Assembly: GCF_014287515.2 (NCBI RefSeq)
Contig: NZ_CP092473.1
Span: forward strand, 3,856,001-3,920,000
From: Roseburia rectibacter
Lineage (GTDB): Bacteria > Bacillota > Clostridia > Lachnospirales > Lachnospiraceae
Length of the DNA: 64,000 nt
Direction: 5' to 3'
The notes under the pieces were generated by a model. That model did no database searches. It saw nothing but the letters and a program-made list of their open reading frames with translations, and was not told the DNA's origin. Positions 17,453 to 26,784 of this stretch are shown here, piece after piece; positions within the stretch are counted from its first letter, which is position 1; every line of letters begins with the position of its first letter. Position numbers and translations under genes: made by a program.

Positions 17453-20287
17453 ATGAAAAACAAAGTTTTAGGAAGAAGATGCATTGCCATTTCTCTGGCA
17501 GCAGCATTATCTGCAGGCTTAACAGCCTGTGGCAACACAGGGGGTGACACACAAGCTGCCACGACGGAAACAACTCAAATAACAGAGACAGTTCAAACGG
17601 CAGAGAGAATTTATTCTCTTACGGAAGAGAATGAAAATCAGGAGCTTACGATGGCGCGTCAGCCGGAATCCTCTTACTGGTTTCCATCTGAACTTTTAAG
17701 CTGGGATGCAAAAACAGATGAAGATTTGCGTTTCAATGTAAGTACCGTCCCCCTTTCAGAGCGCGCCGCAAGAGAACATTTGCAGACAGTAAACTCAACT
17801 CAGAACAAAGAAACAAATATCATGGCAATTTCCATTATGAACAGCAGTACCAGTGGAAACCCGCCTCATGGTCTGAATAAAGTGAATGCAAATACTTTCA
17901 CCTACTGGCAGTATGTGGATACGCTGGTTTACTGGGGTGGTTCTTCCGGAGAAGGTCTCATTGTATCGCCAAGCCCTGACGTTGTAGATGCAGCACATAA
18001 AAATGGCGTAAGAGTTCTTGGAACTGTTTTCATGCCTCAGACCGCACATGGCGGTAAAATGGAGTGGTTAGAAGACCTGCTTGTAAAAAATGAAGATGGC
18101 TCTTATCCGGTAGCAGACAAACTCATTGAAGTTGCGCAGACTTATGGTTTTGAGGGTTGGTTCATGAATCAGGAAACCGAAGGAACCGATGAAGAACCGC
18201 TGACGGCAGACCATGCGGCGCGCATGCAGCAATTTATCCAATATTTCAAAGAGCAGGCACCGGATCTGGATCTGGTCTACTATGATTCCATGACCGTGGA
18301 CGGCAGGATGGATTGGCAGAATGCCTTAACAGAAGAAAACCTTGCTTATCTTGTGTCCGAAGACGGAGAACCCGTCGCCGATGCAATGTTTTTAAATTTC
18401 TGGTGGACTTCAGACACCCTTTCCGATCAGGAACTTCTGAAGAAGTCTGCCGCACTTGCTTCCGAAAACGGTATCAACCCTTATGATCTCTATGCGGGTG
18501 TAGATATCCAGAGCGAGGGCTATCATACGGAAATTAAATGGGATTTATTCGAAAACGAAAAAGGCGGGACCTATACTTCACTGGGACTTTACTGTCCAAG
18601 CTGGGCTTATACTTCTGCTGATACGATCCAGAATTTCTGGAAACAGGAAAATAAACTCTGGGTCAACTCCATGGGTGATCCATCCGCAGATGTCAAAAAA
18701 CTCAGTAACACACAGTGGAAAGGTATTTCCTCTTATATAGTAGAGCGTACGCCTCTGACATCTCTACCGTTTGTAACAAATTTCTCTACAGGGAATGGTT
18801 ACAGTTTCTTTAAGAACGGCAGCCAGATAAGCTTACTTGACTGGAACAACCGCAGCATCGCAGATATTATGCCAACCTACCGTTATATTATTGAAAACGG
18901 TGACGGCAATAAATTAAGTGCTGATCTGGATGTAGCAGATGCTTACTATGGTGGAACAAGCCTCATTTTAAGAGGCAATATGGCAAAAGATACCTCTTCC
19001 ACAATTAAGTTATATGCTGCAGAACTTACCGCTGCAGACAATATGATCTATACGACTGCTGCAAAGGCAAAGGGAACAGAAATTACTTTAAATGCGGTAC
19101 TTGAATTAGAAGATGGTTCTGTTGTGACATTAGAGGGTGACCAGAACGTCGGTGAGGAATGGACCGTTGTCTCTTATGATACTTCTTCTATCATAGGAAA
19201 GACGATCAAATCCATCTCTTATGAGATAACTTCTGCTGAAGATGTGAGCGGACTGCAGTTACGTTTCGGTAACATCACAATGATGGAGGCAGATTCCGAA
19301 GAAAATGCAGCCGTAAGCAATCTGGAAGTATTAGATTCCGAGTTTGATGAAGATGGAATGTATGCAGGTGTACGTCTTGCGTGGAATTCAGATACAGCTG
19401 CTGATTATTATGAAGTTTACCGGGTGAATCAGGATAATTCCAGATCCCTGCTTGGCGTATCCAACACAACCAGTTTCTATATCAACACACTTCCCCGTAC
19501 AGATGATACCAACAAGTCTGCCTTTGAGGTCGTTCCAGTCAATGCAGCCTTTGAAGAGGGAAACAGTGCACAGGTCGTTATGGATTGGCCAGACAACAGT
19601 CTGCCGAAAGCAGATTTTGCAGCAGATGTAACACTGGCTGCACCAGGTACGAAGATTACTTTTGAAAGTTTATGCTCTGCAAATACAGAAACCGTAAACT
19701 GGACATTTACAGGAGCAGATATCGAAACAGCAGAAGGCGAGAGCGTATCGGTATCTTATCCAGAAGAGGGCATCTACAATGTTAAGGTAACAGCGGTGAA
19801 TAAGGCTGGAAGCATTGAGAAAGAAAAAGAAGGCTATATTGTTATCACCTCAGATGCAGCAGATGGTCTTGTACTTCTTTCCCAGGGAGCAGGAACCGAA
19901 GCAGACGCATATGTAAATGAAAACGAAGCGCCGGAGTTTGCGGTAGATGGCGATGTTTCGACGAAATGGTGTGCAACAGGAGCTGCACCTCATGAAATTA
20001 CCCTTGATTTAGGCGAAGTGAATACCGTAAGTGCAGTTGACATTTTCCATGCAGAAGCAGGTGGCGAGAGTGCAGACATGAACACGAAATCTTATACCAT
20101 TCTTGTCAGCCAGGATGGAAATAGTTTTGAAGAAGTATACAGCGTGACAAAAAATACAAATGGCACGACGCACAATGCATTTACACCAAAAGACGCACGG
20201 TATGTGAAACTCGTAGTAAATAAACCTACACAGGGAAGCGACAGTGCTGCGCGTATTTATGAGATTGAAGTTTATGGAATAAAATAA
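17453..20287 (+). CDS. Secreted GH85 endo-beta-N-acetylglucosaminidase lipoprotein
   Basis: A 944-residue modular enzyme. I choose the ATG at 17453, preceded by AAAGGAAA, because it opens a clean lipoprotein signal (MKNKVLGRRCIAISLAAALS ... LTAC). An in-frame ATG at 17414 lacks a good site. The GH85 barrel (about 60-500) contains EGWFMNQETEG; Asn239 and Glu241 match the Asn/Glu pair used in substrate-assisted cleavage. After an ancillary beta-sandwich come a fibronectin-III-like domain (about 625-710), a PKD-like domain (about 720-800) and a C-terminal F5/8 type C / CBM32-like domain (about 815-944). GH85 enzymes cut between the two core GlcNAc residues of N-glycans. Anchored outside, it would free the oligosaccharide for the ABC importer. 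Confidence 0.93.
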   Translation: MKNKVLGRRCIAISLAAALSAGLTACGNTGGDTQAATTETTQITETVQTAERIYSLTEENENQELTMARQPESSYWFPSELLSWDAKTDEDLRFNVSTVPLSERAAREHLQTVNSTQNKETNIMAISIMNSSTSGNPPHGLNKVNANTFTYWQYVDTLVYWGGSSGEGLIVSPSPDVVDAAHKNGVRVLGTVFMPQTAHGGKMEWLEDLLVKNEDGSYPVADKLIEVAQTYGFEGWFMNQETEGTDEEPLTADHAARMQQFIQYFKEQAPDLDLVYYDSMTVDGRMDWQNALTEENLAYLVSEDGEPVADAMFLNFWWTSDTLSDQELLKKSAALASENGINPYDLYAGVDIQSEGYHTEIKWDLFENEKGGTYTSLGLYCPSWAYTSADTIQNFWKQENKLWVNSMGDPSADVKKLSNTQWKGISSYIVERTPLTSLPFVTNFSTGNGYSFFKNGSQISLLDWNNRSIADIMPTYRYIIENGDGNKLSADLDVADAYYGGTSLILRGNMAKDTSSTIKLYAAELTAADNMIYTTAAKAKGTEITLNAVLELEDGSVVTLEGDQNVGEEWTVVSYDTSSIIGKTIKSISYEITSAEDVSGLQLRFGNITMMEADSEENAAVSNLEVLDSEFDEDGMYAGVRLAWNSDTAADYYEVYRVNQDNSRSLLGVSNTTSFYINTLPRTDDTNKSAFEVVPVNAAFEEGNSAQVVMDWPDNSLPKADFAADVTLAAPGTKITFESLCSANTETVNWTFTGADIETAEGESVSVSYPEEGIYNVKVTAVNKAGSIEKEKEGYIVITSDAADGLVLLSQGAGTEADAYVNENEAPEFAVDGDVSTKWCATGAAPHEITLDLGEVNTVSAVDIFHAEAGGESADMNTKSYTILVSQDGNSFEEVYSVTKNTNGTTHNAFTPKDARYVKLVVNKPTQGSDSAARIYEIEVYGIK

Positions 20288-20302
20288 TTTAAACTCTGTA
20301 AA

Positions 20303-20359
20303 CACAAAAGGACTGGCATTGCTGAATTTTTATCAGCTTACTGCCAGTCCTTTTTTGTG
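20303..20359. terminator. Bidirectional terminator between GH85 and GH38
   Basis: The arms AAAAGGACTGGCA and TGCCAGTCCTTTT form a strong stem, with A-run and T-run on the two outer sides. It sits between two convergent genes and can serve both. Confidence 0.85.
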
Positions 20360-20371
20360 CGTCATCTCTGT

Positions 20372-23080
20372 TTATGCTCTCCATCCGATCGTCCGGATCT
20401 CATGTTTTCCTAATACGATTTCCTTCTCTTCTTTCTGTAACTGGTCTTTTTCCAGCAGATCATAGGTATAAACTTCAGGCTGTGAGACAGAAACCGTCGT
20501 CTCTTCATCCGAAAGGTTGCAGAAACGCAAAATCACATTCCCGGTCAGCATACTGTGTTTTAATGCTGTCGGAACTGCCTGTAAATGTTTCTTTTCTACA
20601 AACCGGTAAGTCTGCGGCAGGGTTCCCGTCTGTCTTTCCATTCCCGCGGTCTGCCAGTCTGTCTGGAACTGGTATGCCTCCTCGTAGGAATGATAAAGTT
20701 CCTCCCCTGCGCCATGCGGGATGATCTCATATTCCGTGGTCTTTTCGCCCAGGCACTGTGCTTCCGGTGTTAAAAATACACCCCAGTCTCCCAGCTCGCG
20801 CACACCACGGTGAAGTGTTACTGCGATCGTATTTTTTCCGTCACGCAAAATCTCATACTCTGCAAGACCTTTATTGGCGATGGTGAGTCCATATGCATCC
20901 TCATGCACATTGACAAAGCACTGCTGATGCTGGGCATTGCAAGGATTTTCCCATGTATCTGCCGGTACGTTCGGGCGTTTTGCCACCTCAAATACAGAAT
21001 CTGCGTAATGGAAATCTGTATGTAATCCCGTCTCAAAAAGGACGCGCAGACGGTGGTCTTTGATCTGGTTATTGAAAGCGGTCTTTACTTTCAGTCCTTT
21101 TCCGTGCTTCTCTAAGGTATACTCTGTCACGATCTCAAATGGAACCAGATGACTGCCTCGGGATGCCTTGCGGTGTTTAAACTCTACAAGATCCTCGATC
21201 TCTCCTGCCAGCGTCTCATCGGCTGCATCCGGGAGCATCATCGTATGTTTTACACGGATCACGGCGCGGCATGCGTTATCTTCTGCCACTGTGATCTCTG
21301 CTTTCGTCCCTTTTGTCGTCACCGGTACGTCATTTACCGGGGCAAAGAAAATATATTCGTTTCCGATATCCCCGCAGTCCTCAAAGATACCAAGTCCCCT
21401 GTATACATGACCTGTCTTTTTATCAGTCAGTTCCACAGAGCCATCTTCATTAAAGTATGCCTTTAAAAACTCATTTTCCAGTGTATTTTCTGCTGTGATC
21501 AATGACTCCACAGTATTGATACATTCTGCACTTGCATATTCTGCACTCTGATGTCCCGCTGCCTCTGCCAACACATAAGTGTCCCATCCAAATGCCGGCA
21601 CATCGGCTGCTTCCATGGTGATCTTTACGCGTTTTGCAATATATGGCTGGCGGAATTTATCTTTTGGCAGGTCATAATTAAAATGATTTGCAATTTCAGT
21701 GACAACCGCCGGGATCTCTCTTCCGTCTTTGTCAAGTACACGGTATTCCGGGAGTTTCTTTTCATGCATGCGCGCTGCCACTTCGGCTACCGGCGCTTCA
21801 CTGAAATACATGCGGTCGGTTTCTAACTCCAGTTCCACAACGCCTGTGCGGTCCCAGCCGGTCGTATTGACAACGACAAACGGAATGTTTCCTTCCTTCA
21901 CTGCACTGGTATCGATCTTTCCTTTCAGATAGTCCATACACATGGAAATGATGTGCAGCGCCACCTGTTCTGCCTTTTCAAAACGGGTTACCATCTCACG
22001 GTGTACGTCATCCACGCTGCATCCGCAGATACTGTCGTGCGGATGATTCTGCATCAGAAGTTTCCAGCCATAGGTAAACAGATCCTGTGGATATTCCATA
22101 CCCTCTTTTGCCGCAATCGCAGCGAGCGGTTCTGCCACTTTCTCAAATAGCATCTCACAGCGGACATTCCACTGTTTGATATAAATGCGGGAGGATGCTG
22201 TGTTCGCTAACGTATACCATCCATCCGTTTTCTGGCTGCGCAGCTCGCCCGTGATCGTGTTCAGATCGTCCGGCAGTTCCTTTTTTACCTGCTCCACATA
22301 ATCGGTAAAATTAGAATGTACGAACTCCACATCCGGGTATAGCGCATTTGCCGTGCGGATGGCAGATGACAGATCGGTCTGTACCGGCTGATGGTCACAG
22401 CCATTCATGAATAAAAGCTGGTCCGTACTTGCATAACGCACAGCATCTGCAAGTTTTTTATCCCAGTATTCTTTTGACTTTTCTTCTTCCACCGGCACTT
22501 CCACGCCATTGTTGTACCAGTTTGCAAATAAAATGCCAAGCACCGCAGATCCGTCTGCTGACTGCCAGTTCATCTCGGAATAAGTGGACTCATAGGCTTC
22601 TGTTGTCTGATTATTAAATCCGGTCGGTTTTACACCTCTTCCGAATACCGCCGTGTCAATGCCTGCCTTCTTTAAAAGCTGCGGCGCCTGTCCCATATTT
22701 CCAAAGGAATCCGGGAAGTATCCGATCTTTGTCCACTTTCCGCCAAATTCCTGTGCAAGTTTATAACCCATCTGTAAGTTTCTGACATTCGACTCGCTGC
22801 TTGTCAGAAATTCATCCTGCAATACATACCATGGACCGATTGCAATCCTGCCATCCTCGATCAGCTTCTGCAGACGTGCACGGTTTTCGGGCCGTACCTG
22901 AAGATAATCTTCCAGCATGATGGTCTGCCCATCCAGATGAAAACATTTATATTCTTTATCTTTTTCCATGGTATCAATCAGCGTATCCATCATTTCAATA
23001 TAAAGCATATGATGTTTTTCATATGGAAGATACCATTCTCTGTCCCAGTGTGTATGAGAAATAATATGCGCTTTTTTCAT
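20372..23080 (-). CDS. GH38 alpha-mannosidase (short, MngB/bacterial type)
   Basis: A 902-residue GH38 enzyme that starts directly with the catalytic domain. HTHWDREW (residues 9-16) is the metal-binding motif, and YFPDSFGNMGQAPQL holds the nucleophile Asp124. Start choice: GGAG lies six bases before the ATG at 23080; an ATG four codons earlier is less well placed. It differs strongly from the 1029-residue GH38 at 3734-6823, which has a long N-terminal domain. Related bacterial enzymes cleave alpha-1,3 or alpha-1,2 mannose of N-glycans or mannosylglycerate-type substrates. Being downstream of GH125 suggests joint trimming of the mannose antennae. There is no signal peptide. Confidence 0.93.
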   Translation of the reverse strand: MKKAHIISHTHWDREWYLPYEKHHMLYIEMMDTLIDTMEKDKEYKCFHLDGQTIMLEDYLQVRPENRARLQKLIEDGRIAIGPWYVLQDEFLTSSESNVRNLQMGYKLAQEFGGKWTKIGYFPDSFGNMGQAPQLLKKAGIDTAVFGRGVKPTGFNNQTTEAYESTYSEMNWQSADGSAVLGILFANWYNNGVEVPVEEEKSKEYWDKKLADAVRYASTDQLLFMNGCDHQPVQTDLSSAIRTANALYPDVEFVHSNFTDYVEQVKKELPDDLNTITGELRSQKTDGWYTLANTASSRIYIKQWNVRCEMLFEKVAEPLAAIAAKEGMEYPQDLFTYGWKLLMQNHPHDSICGCSVDDVHREMVTRFEKAEQVALHIISMCMDYLKGKIDTSAVKEGNIPFVVVNTTGWDRTGVVELELETDRMYFSEAPVAEVAARMHEKKLPEYRVLDKDGREIPAVVTEIANHFNYDLPKDKFRQPYIAKRVKITMEAADVPAFGWDTYVLAEAAGHQSAEYASAECINTVESLITAENTLENEFLKAYFNEDGSVELTDKKTGHVYRGLGIFEDCGDIGNEYIFFAPVNDVPVTTKGTKAEITVAEDNACRAVIRVKHTMMLPDAADETLAGEIEDLVEFKHRKASRGSHLVPFEIVTEYTLEKHGKGLKVKTAFNNQIKDHRLRVLFETGLHTDFHYADSVFEVAKRPNVPADTWENPCNAQHQQCFVNVHEDAYGLTIANKGLAEYEILRDGKNTIAVTLHRGVRELGDWGVFLTPEAQCLGEKTTEYEIIPHGAGEELYHSYEEAYQFQTDWQTAGMERQTGTLPQTYRFVEKKHLQAVPTALKHSMLTGNVILRFCNLSDEETTVSVSQPEVYTYDLLEKDQLQKEEKEIVLGKHEIRTIGWRA

Positions 23081-23083
23081 AGT

Positions 23084-23137
23084 AGTCTCCATTCCTGCCC
23101 GTATCTCAGGGCATCACAAAAGTCTCCATTCCTGCCC
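23084..23137. repeat. 17-bp direct repeat in the GH38 leader
   Basis: AGTCTCCATTCCTGCCC occurs twice (23084-23100 and 23121-23137), 37 bases apart. On the coding strand each copy carries a GGAG-type ribosome site; the copy nearest the gene is the functional one. It looks like a small local duplication. Confidence 0.7.
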
Positions 23138-23172
23138 ATTTTCGCCCCCCTGCTTTTCATTCTTATCACAGG

Positions 23173-23190
23173 TTTGTGCGCAGGCACAAA
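23173..23190. repeat. Short palindrome TTTGTGC-N4-GCACAAA (copy 1)
   Basis: TTTGTGCGCAGGCACAAA has perfect 7-bp arms around four bases. It lies between GH125 and GH38. An almost identical element occurs at 48773-48790 upstream of a GH3 gene, which points to a dispersed element or a shared regulatory or RNA hairpin. Confidence 0.6.
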
Positions 23191-23202
23191 TATTTTTCGT
23201 TT

Positions 23203-24492
23203 TTAAAGGGTAACTTTCTGTCCGCAATAGTCCAGTACAAGTTCACAGAATACGGAATTTGCCCAGGAAAACCAGGGACGTGTAAAATCATCCGGGTGAT
23301 CCACATGGAATGACTCATGTACCAGATCTGTCCCCGCATCACAGGCTGCGATCCTCTCAAGCATTTTTAATTTTTCTTCCATGGAGTCAGAGGTAAGTCC
23401 CTGCATTGCCAGAGCCATCGGCCAGATGAAACGTGTGTATGTATGCGGGCTTCCGATTCCCTTCGCGCACTCTCCACTGAAATAATACGGGTTCTGGTCG
23501 CTTAGGATCACTTTTCTGGTGTTCCGGTATCTCTCATTTTTATTGTCGCAATAGCCATAGTATGGCATCGCAAGAAGGCTCGGCAGATTTGCGTCATCCA
23601 TCACAAGATACTGGCCAAAACCATCTACCTCATATGCGTAGTATTCCGTCTTCTGTGCCGGAAGAATGGCAAGTGTCTCGATCGCATTTCTCACTTCCTC
23701 TGAGAAAGCATCTGCCTCTTCTGCCAGTTTCTCATCATGGTAGATCTCACGGGCGATCTCTGCAATATTTCCAAGGATCACAGAAGCTAACATATTTGAC
23801 GGGATCAGATATCCATAGACACAGGCATCATCACTCGGACGGAAACCGGACCAGATCAGTCCGACATTGCTTTTTACCAGCGCACCTTTTCCGTCCCTTG
23901 AGAGGGTATCGGTAAAACTGCAGTTTTCTCTTTCAAATGTATACGGGGAGGCATTTTCATGATCCTGTTCCGTGCGGAATACGCGGATCACGGTTTTTGC
24001 GGCTTCTAACCATTCTCCGGTAAACTGCTCCGTACATCCTGTATTCTTCCAGAGCAGATAGGAAAGCTGCACCGGATAGCATAAGGAATCGATCTCATAT
24101 TTCCGCTCCCACAGCTCCGGTTTCATATCCGTCTTGTCATGATCCCAGCACTGTCCGTCGCCGTTTTCATTAAATGCATTGGCATATGGATCTAAAAGAA
24201 TGCACTGCATCTGTTTTTTGATCAACCCGCAGATCAGTTCCACAAGCTCCGGTTCTTCTTTTGCAAACAATAAGAACGGGCGGAGCTGGCATGCCGAATC
24301 GCGCAGCCACATGGCAGGGATGTCCCCCGTGATCACAAATACCGTGTCATCTTCTTTTACTTTAATGGTCGTCTGCAGCGTATTCGAAATACATTTTTCA
24401 AACATGACAGCGATCTTGCTGTCTGCACCAAATTTTTCTTTTACAAGAGCGACCGTACGCTCGATCGCTGCATAATTTTCTTTTACTTTCAT
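23203..24492 (-). CDS. GH125 exo-alpha-1,6-mannosidase
   Basis: A 429-residue enzyme of GH125 (formerly DUF1237), a metal-independent inverting alpha/alpha-barrel family. Family-typical stretches include GDIPAMWLRDSACQLRPF (about 55-72), WERKYEIDSLCYPVQLSYLLW and PSNMLASVILGN. Characterised members remove alpha-1,6-linked mannose, which fits the N-glycan core arm. There is no signal peptide, so it acts in the cytoplasm. AGGAGG precedes the ATG. It lies 14 bases after the GntR-type regulator gene and upstream of a GH38, all co-directional. Confidence 0.94.
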   Translation of the reverse strand: MKVKENYAAIERTVALVKEKFGADSKIAVMFEKCISNTLQTTIKVKEDDTVFVITGDIPAMWLRDSACQLRPFLLFAKEEPELVELICGLIKKQMQCILLDPYANAFNENGDGQCWDHDKTDMKPELWERKYEIDSLCYPVQLSYLLWKNTGCTEQFTGEWLEAAKTVIRVFRTEQDHENASPYTFERENCSFTDTLSRDGKGALVKSNVGLIWSGFRPSDDACVYGYLIPSNMLASVILGNIAEIAREIYHDEKLAEEADAFSEEVRNAIETLAILPAQKTEYYAYEVDGFGQYLVMDDANLPSLLAMPYYGYCDNKNERYRNTRKVILSDQNPYYFSGECAKGIGSPHTYTRFIWPMALAMQGLTSDSMEEKLKMLERIAACDAGTDLVHESFHVDHPDDFTRPWFSWANSVFCELVLDYCGQKVTL

Positions 24493-24506
24493 CTTATCCT
24501 CCTGTT

Positions 24507-25592
24507 TTACACGATCCCCGATATCTGATAAGGGATCAGAATATCTTCGGTCTGTTTCTTTCCGGCTGTAATTTCCTCTAAAAGCGTGACTGCCTGCTGT
24601 CCCATCGCAAATTCATTCTGCCGCACATGGATAAAGTCATCCTGCTCATAGACCTCATCAATGCCGTCAAATACGGCAATCGTTTTTGAGATTCCCCGCT
24701 GTTTTAAATATTTTGAAAGGAGTACCCCGATCCGGTATTCAGCGGCAATATATGCCGTACAGTCCCTGTTTTTTTCCAGGATCTCCGCAATCTGCGCATA
24801 GTCAAATTCCCGGTATTCTTTTTCGATGTCCTCTGGAATGTGGTTATATTTTTCCAGTTTTGCAAGTGCCCCGTTGGCATCCTCATATTTGAGCATACAA
24901 TGGACAAATCCTTCGTAGCGCTCATGGATCGTTGTCGTCGTGACGGATGCATGCGTCAGAAAACAGATTTTTTCATGTCCCATTGCGATCAGCTTTTTGG
25001 TGACTTCTTTCGCCGCTTCATAATTATCCGTTCTGACACACGGGATCGAAATGCCCTGCATCCGCCGGTCCACAAGCACCAGCGGATAACCAGCCAGCGC
25101 CAGCTCTAACACCTTACTGTTATAATTGTCCCCCTGTGCACAGAGAAGCAGAATACCTTTTACTCCCGCACGGATCGCCGCGTCGATCGCCTGTTTTTCC
25201 TTTTCGATGCTTCCATAAGTACACTTAAACAAAAGGTCTAACTGTCTCCTGTCACATTCACTCTCGATCCCCTGCAAAAGCCGTGTGCCAAAATCGCTTC
25301 CAAACCCGTCGAATATCACACCGATCCGCTGATTGGCTGCCTCCTGGCTTTCTTTTTTTATCTCCACAACAGCAGCGGGCCTGCACACAAAAGAACCTCT
25401 TCCCGGCTCTCTGTTGATCTGATTTTCTTTTGCCAGCATATCCATCGCCTTTTTCGCCGTAATACGGCTTACACCATAAAGCTCTGCTAACTCCTTCTCC
25501 GATGGCAGCCGGTCCCCCGGCTGGTAATCTCCACTCTGTATTTTTGCAAGCAGATCCCCATAGATCCGCTCATACATAATTGTTTTTCCCAT
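24507..25592 (-). CDS. GntR-type regulator with LacI-like sensor domain (AraR-like)
   Basis: A 361-residue hybrid regulator. The N-terminal winged helix (YERIYGDLLAKIQSGDYQPGDRLPSEKELAELYGVSRITAKKAMDML ... GRGSFV) is GntR-type. From about residue 90 a LacI/GalR-like sugar-sensing domain begins (RIGVIFDGFGSDFGTRLLQG). The AraR architecture is the known precedent. Start: the ATG at 25592 follows GGAGG by five bases; a longer frame to 25628 has no such site. It lies inside the ROK-GH125-GH38 operon, which it probably represses, perhaps through the repeated TATATCATTT sites upstream of the ROK gene. Its inducer is likely a mannose or GlcNAc compound. Confidence 0.9.
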   Translation of the reverse strand: MGKTIMYERIYGDLLAKIQSGDYQPGDRLPSEKELAELYGVSRITAKKAMDMLAKENQINREPGRGSFVCRPAAVVEIKKESQEAANQRIGVIFDGFGSDFGTRLLQGIESECDRRQLDLLFKCTYGSIEKEKQAIDAAIRAGVKGILLLCAQGDNYNSKVLELALAGYPLVLVDRRMQGISIPCVRTDNYEAAKEVTKKLIAMGHEKICFLTHASVTTTTIHERYEGFVHCMLKYEDANGALAKLEKYNHIPEDIEKEYREFDYAQIAEILEKNRDCTAYIAAEYRIGVLLSKYLKQRGISKTIAVFDGIDEVYEQDDFIHVRQNEFAMGQQAVTLLEEITAGKKQTEDILIPYQISGIV

Positions 25593-25635
25593 TGCCGCCT
25601 CCGTTATGCTTTCTGTGACACCGTGCACTACAATT

Positions 25636-26580
25636 TTACACTACCAGATTTGCTGCTCCGATGATCCCGGCATCATTTCCAAGTACAGAGGTCACGATAT
25701 CCGCAATATGTCCATGGCTGCCACCGAAACACATATCCTTCACCAGATCCTTAAGCGGTGCGGTCAGATTGTCTTTCTGCGCAGCAACTCCTCCGCCAAG
25801 GATCACCTTTTCCGGCCGGAATGTATTGATCACATTTGCAATCCCGCATGCGAGATAGCCCTCATATTCTTTTACAGTTTCCATGCCGGCTTCATCCCCG
25901 GCTTTTGCAGCGTCAAACGGGATCTTACCATTCATCTGTTCCAGATCATTCCCACACATCTCATTCATGATAGACTCCGGATGCTCTGCTGCCTTTTCCC
26001 GCGCGATCCGAAGAAGTGCAGACGCAGAGGCATAGGCTTCTAAGCATCCTTTTCTTCCGCAGGTACATCGGATGCCATCATAGCGGATAGACAGATGTCC
26101 TAACTCACAGCCTCCCGGCATCGCACCACGGAAAATCTTTTTATCCAGGATCACTCCACTGCCCACGCCGGTTCCAAGTGTCAGAAGCACTGCATTTTCT
26201 GCACCTTCCGCCGCACCGGCACATACTTCTCCCAACGCCGCAGCATCCGCATCATTGGCAATTTCAATTCTTGTATCCAGATGTTTTTTCAGTTCTTCCA
26301 CGATTGGTACATTTTCCCAGCCAAAATTATTAGAATACAGGATCACTCCCTGCTTTGCATCGATCGTTCCCGGACTTCCGATTCCAATCCCCCCGCACTG
26401 TTCTAATGTCATGCCTGCATTTTCAAGCATCTGCCGTACGGCATCTGCCATGCGCTCCACCAGCGTCTGATACGGCACCGTCAGATCGGTTGGAATCGTA
26501 ATCCTCCCAATGATCTTGTTTTCCTCATTTACCAGCCCCATTTTGATGGACATACCGCCCATATCGATCCCCAGCTTCAT
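25636..26580 (-). CDS. ROK-family sugar kinase
   Basis: A 314-residue cytoplasmic kinase. The N-terminal LGIDMGGMSIKMGLV is the ATP phosphate-binding motif. The ROK zinc site is seen as CTCGRKGCLE. GELGHLSI-type residues (GGCELGHLSI) contact the sugar. ROK kinases phosphorylate glucose, mannose, GlcNAc or ManNAc; here mannose or GlcNAc released by GH38/GH125/GH130 is the likely substrate. It is the first gene of the leftward operon, with AAAGGAGG at the start. It is annotated 'glucokinase' in many genomes; context argues for a wider or different sugar. Confidence 0.9.
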   Translation of the reverse strand: MKLGIDMGGMSIKMGLVNEENKIIGRITIPTDLTVPYQTLVERMADAVRQMLENAGMTLEQCGGIGIGSPGTIDAKQGVILYSNNFGWENVPIVEELKKHLDTRIEIANDADAAALGEVCAGAAEGAENAVLLTLGTGVGSGVILDKKIFRGAMPGGCELGHLSIRYDGIRCTCGRKGCLEAYASASALLRIAREKAAEHPESIMNEMCGNDLEQMNGKIPFDAAKAGDEAGMETVKEYEGYLACGIANVINTFRPEKVILGGGVAAQKDNLTAPLKDLVKDMCFGGSHGHIADIVTSVLGNDAGIIGAANLVV

Positions 26581-26594
26581 TTTTTCCTCCTTTA

Positions 26595-26657
26595 GTATAT
26601 CATTTGTATATCATTTAGATTTATTAATATGTCATATCAGAATCAAATATATCATTT
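26595..26657. promoter_or_regulatory. Repeated TATATCATTT sites upstream of the ROK operon
   Basis: GTATATCATTT is repeated in perfect tandem at 26595-26605 and 26606-26616, and TATATCATTT recurs at 26648-26657. The 11-base step places the first two on the same helix face. They lie 15-77 bases upstream of the ROK start, where a repressor would act. Binding by the operon's GntR-type regulator is inference. Confidence 0.45.
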
Positions 26658-26784
26658 TGTTGTGTATTTGTAAAGATAAAGCAAAAGCATTCCATAATTT
26701 GCATTGTATAATTATAAAAAAAGTGTTACCATGGTACTAAAATATTATTAAACCTTTTATTTCCAGAGGAGGAATATCTTTAAA

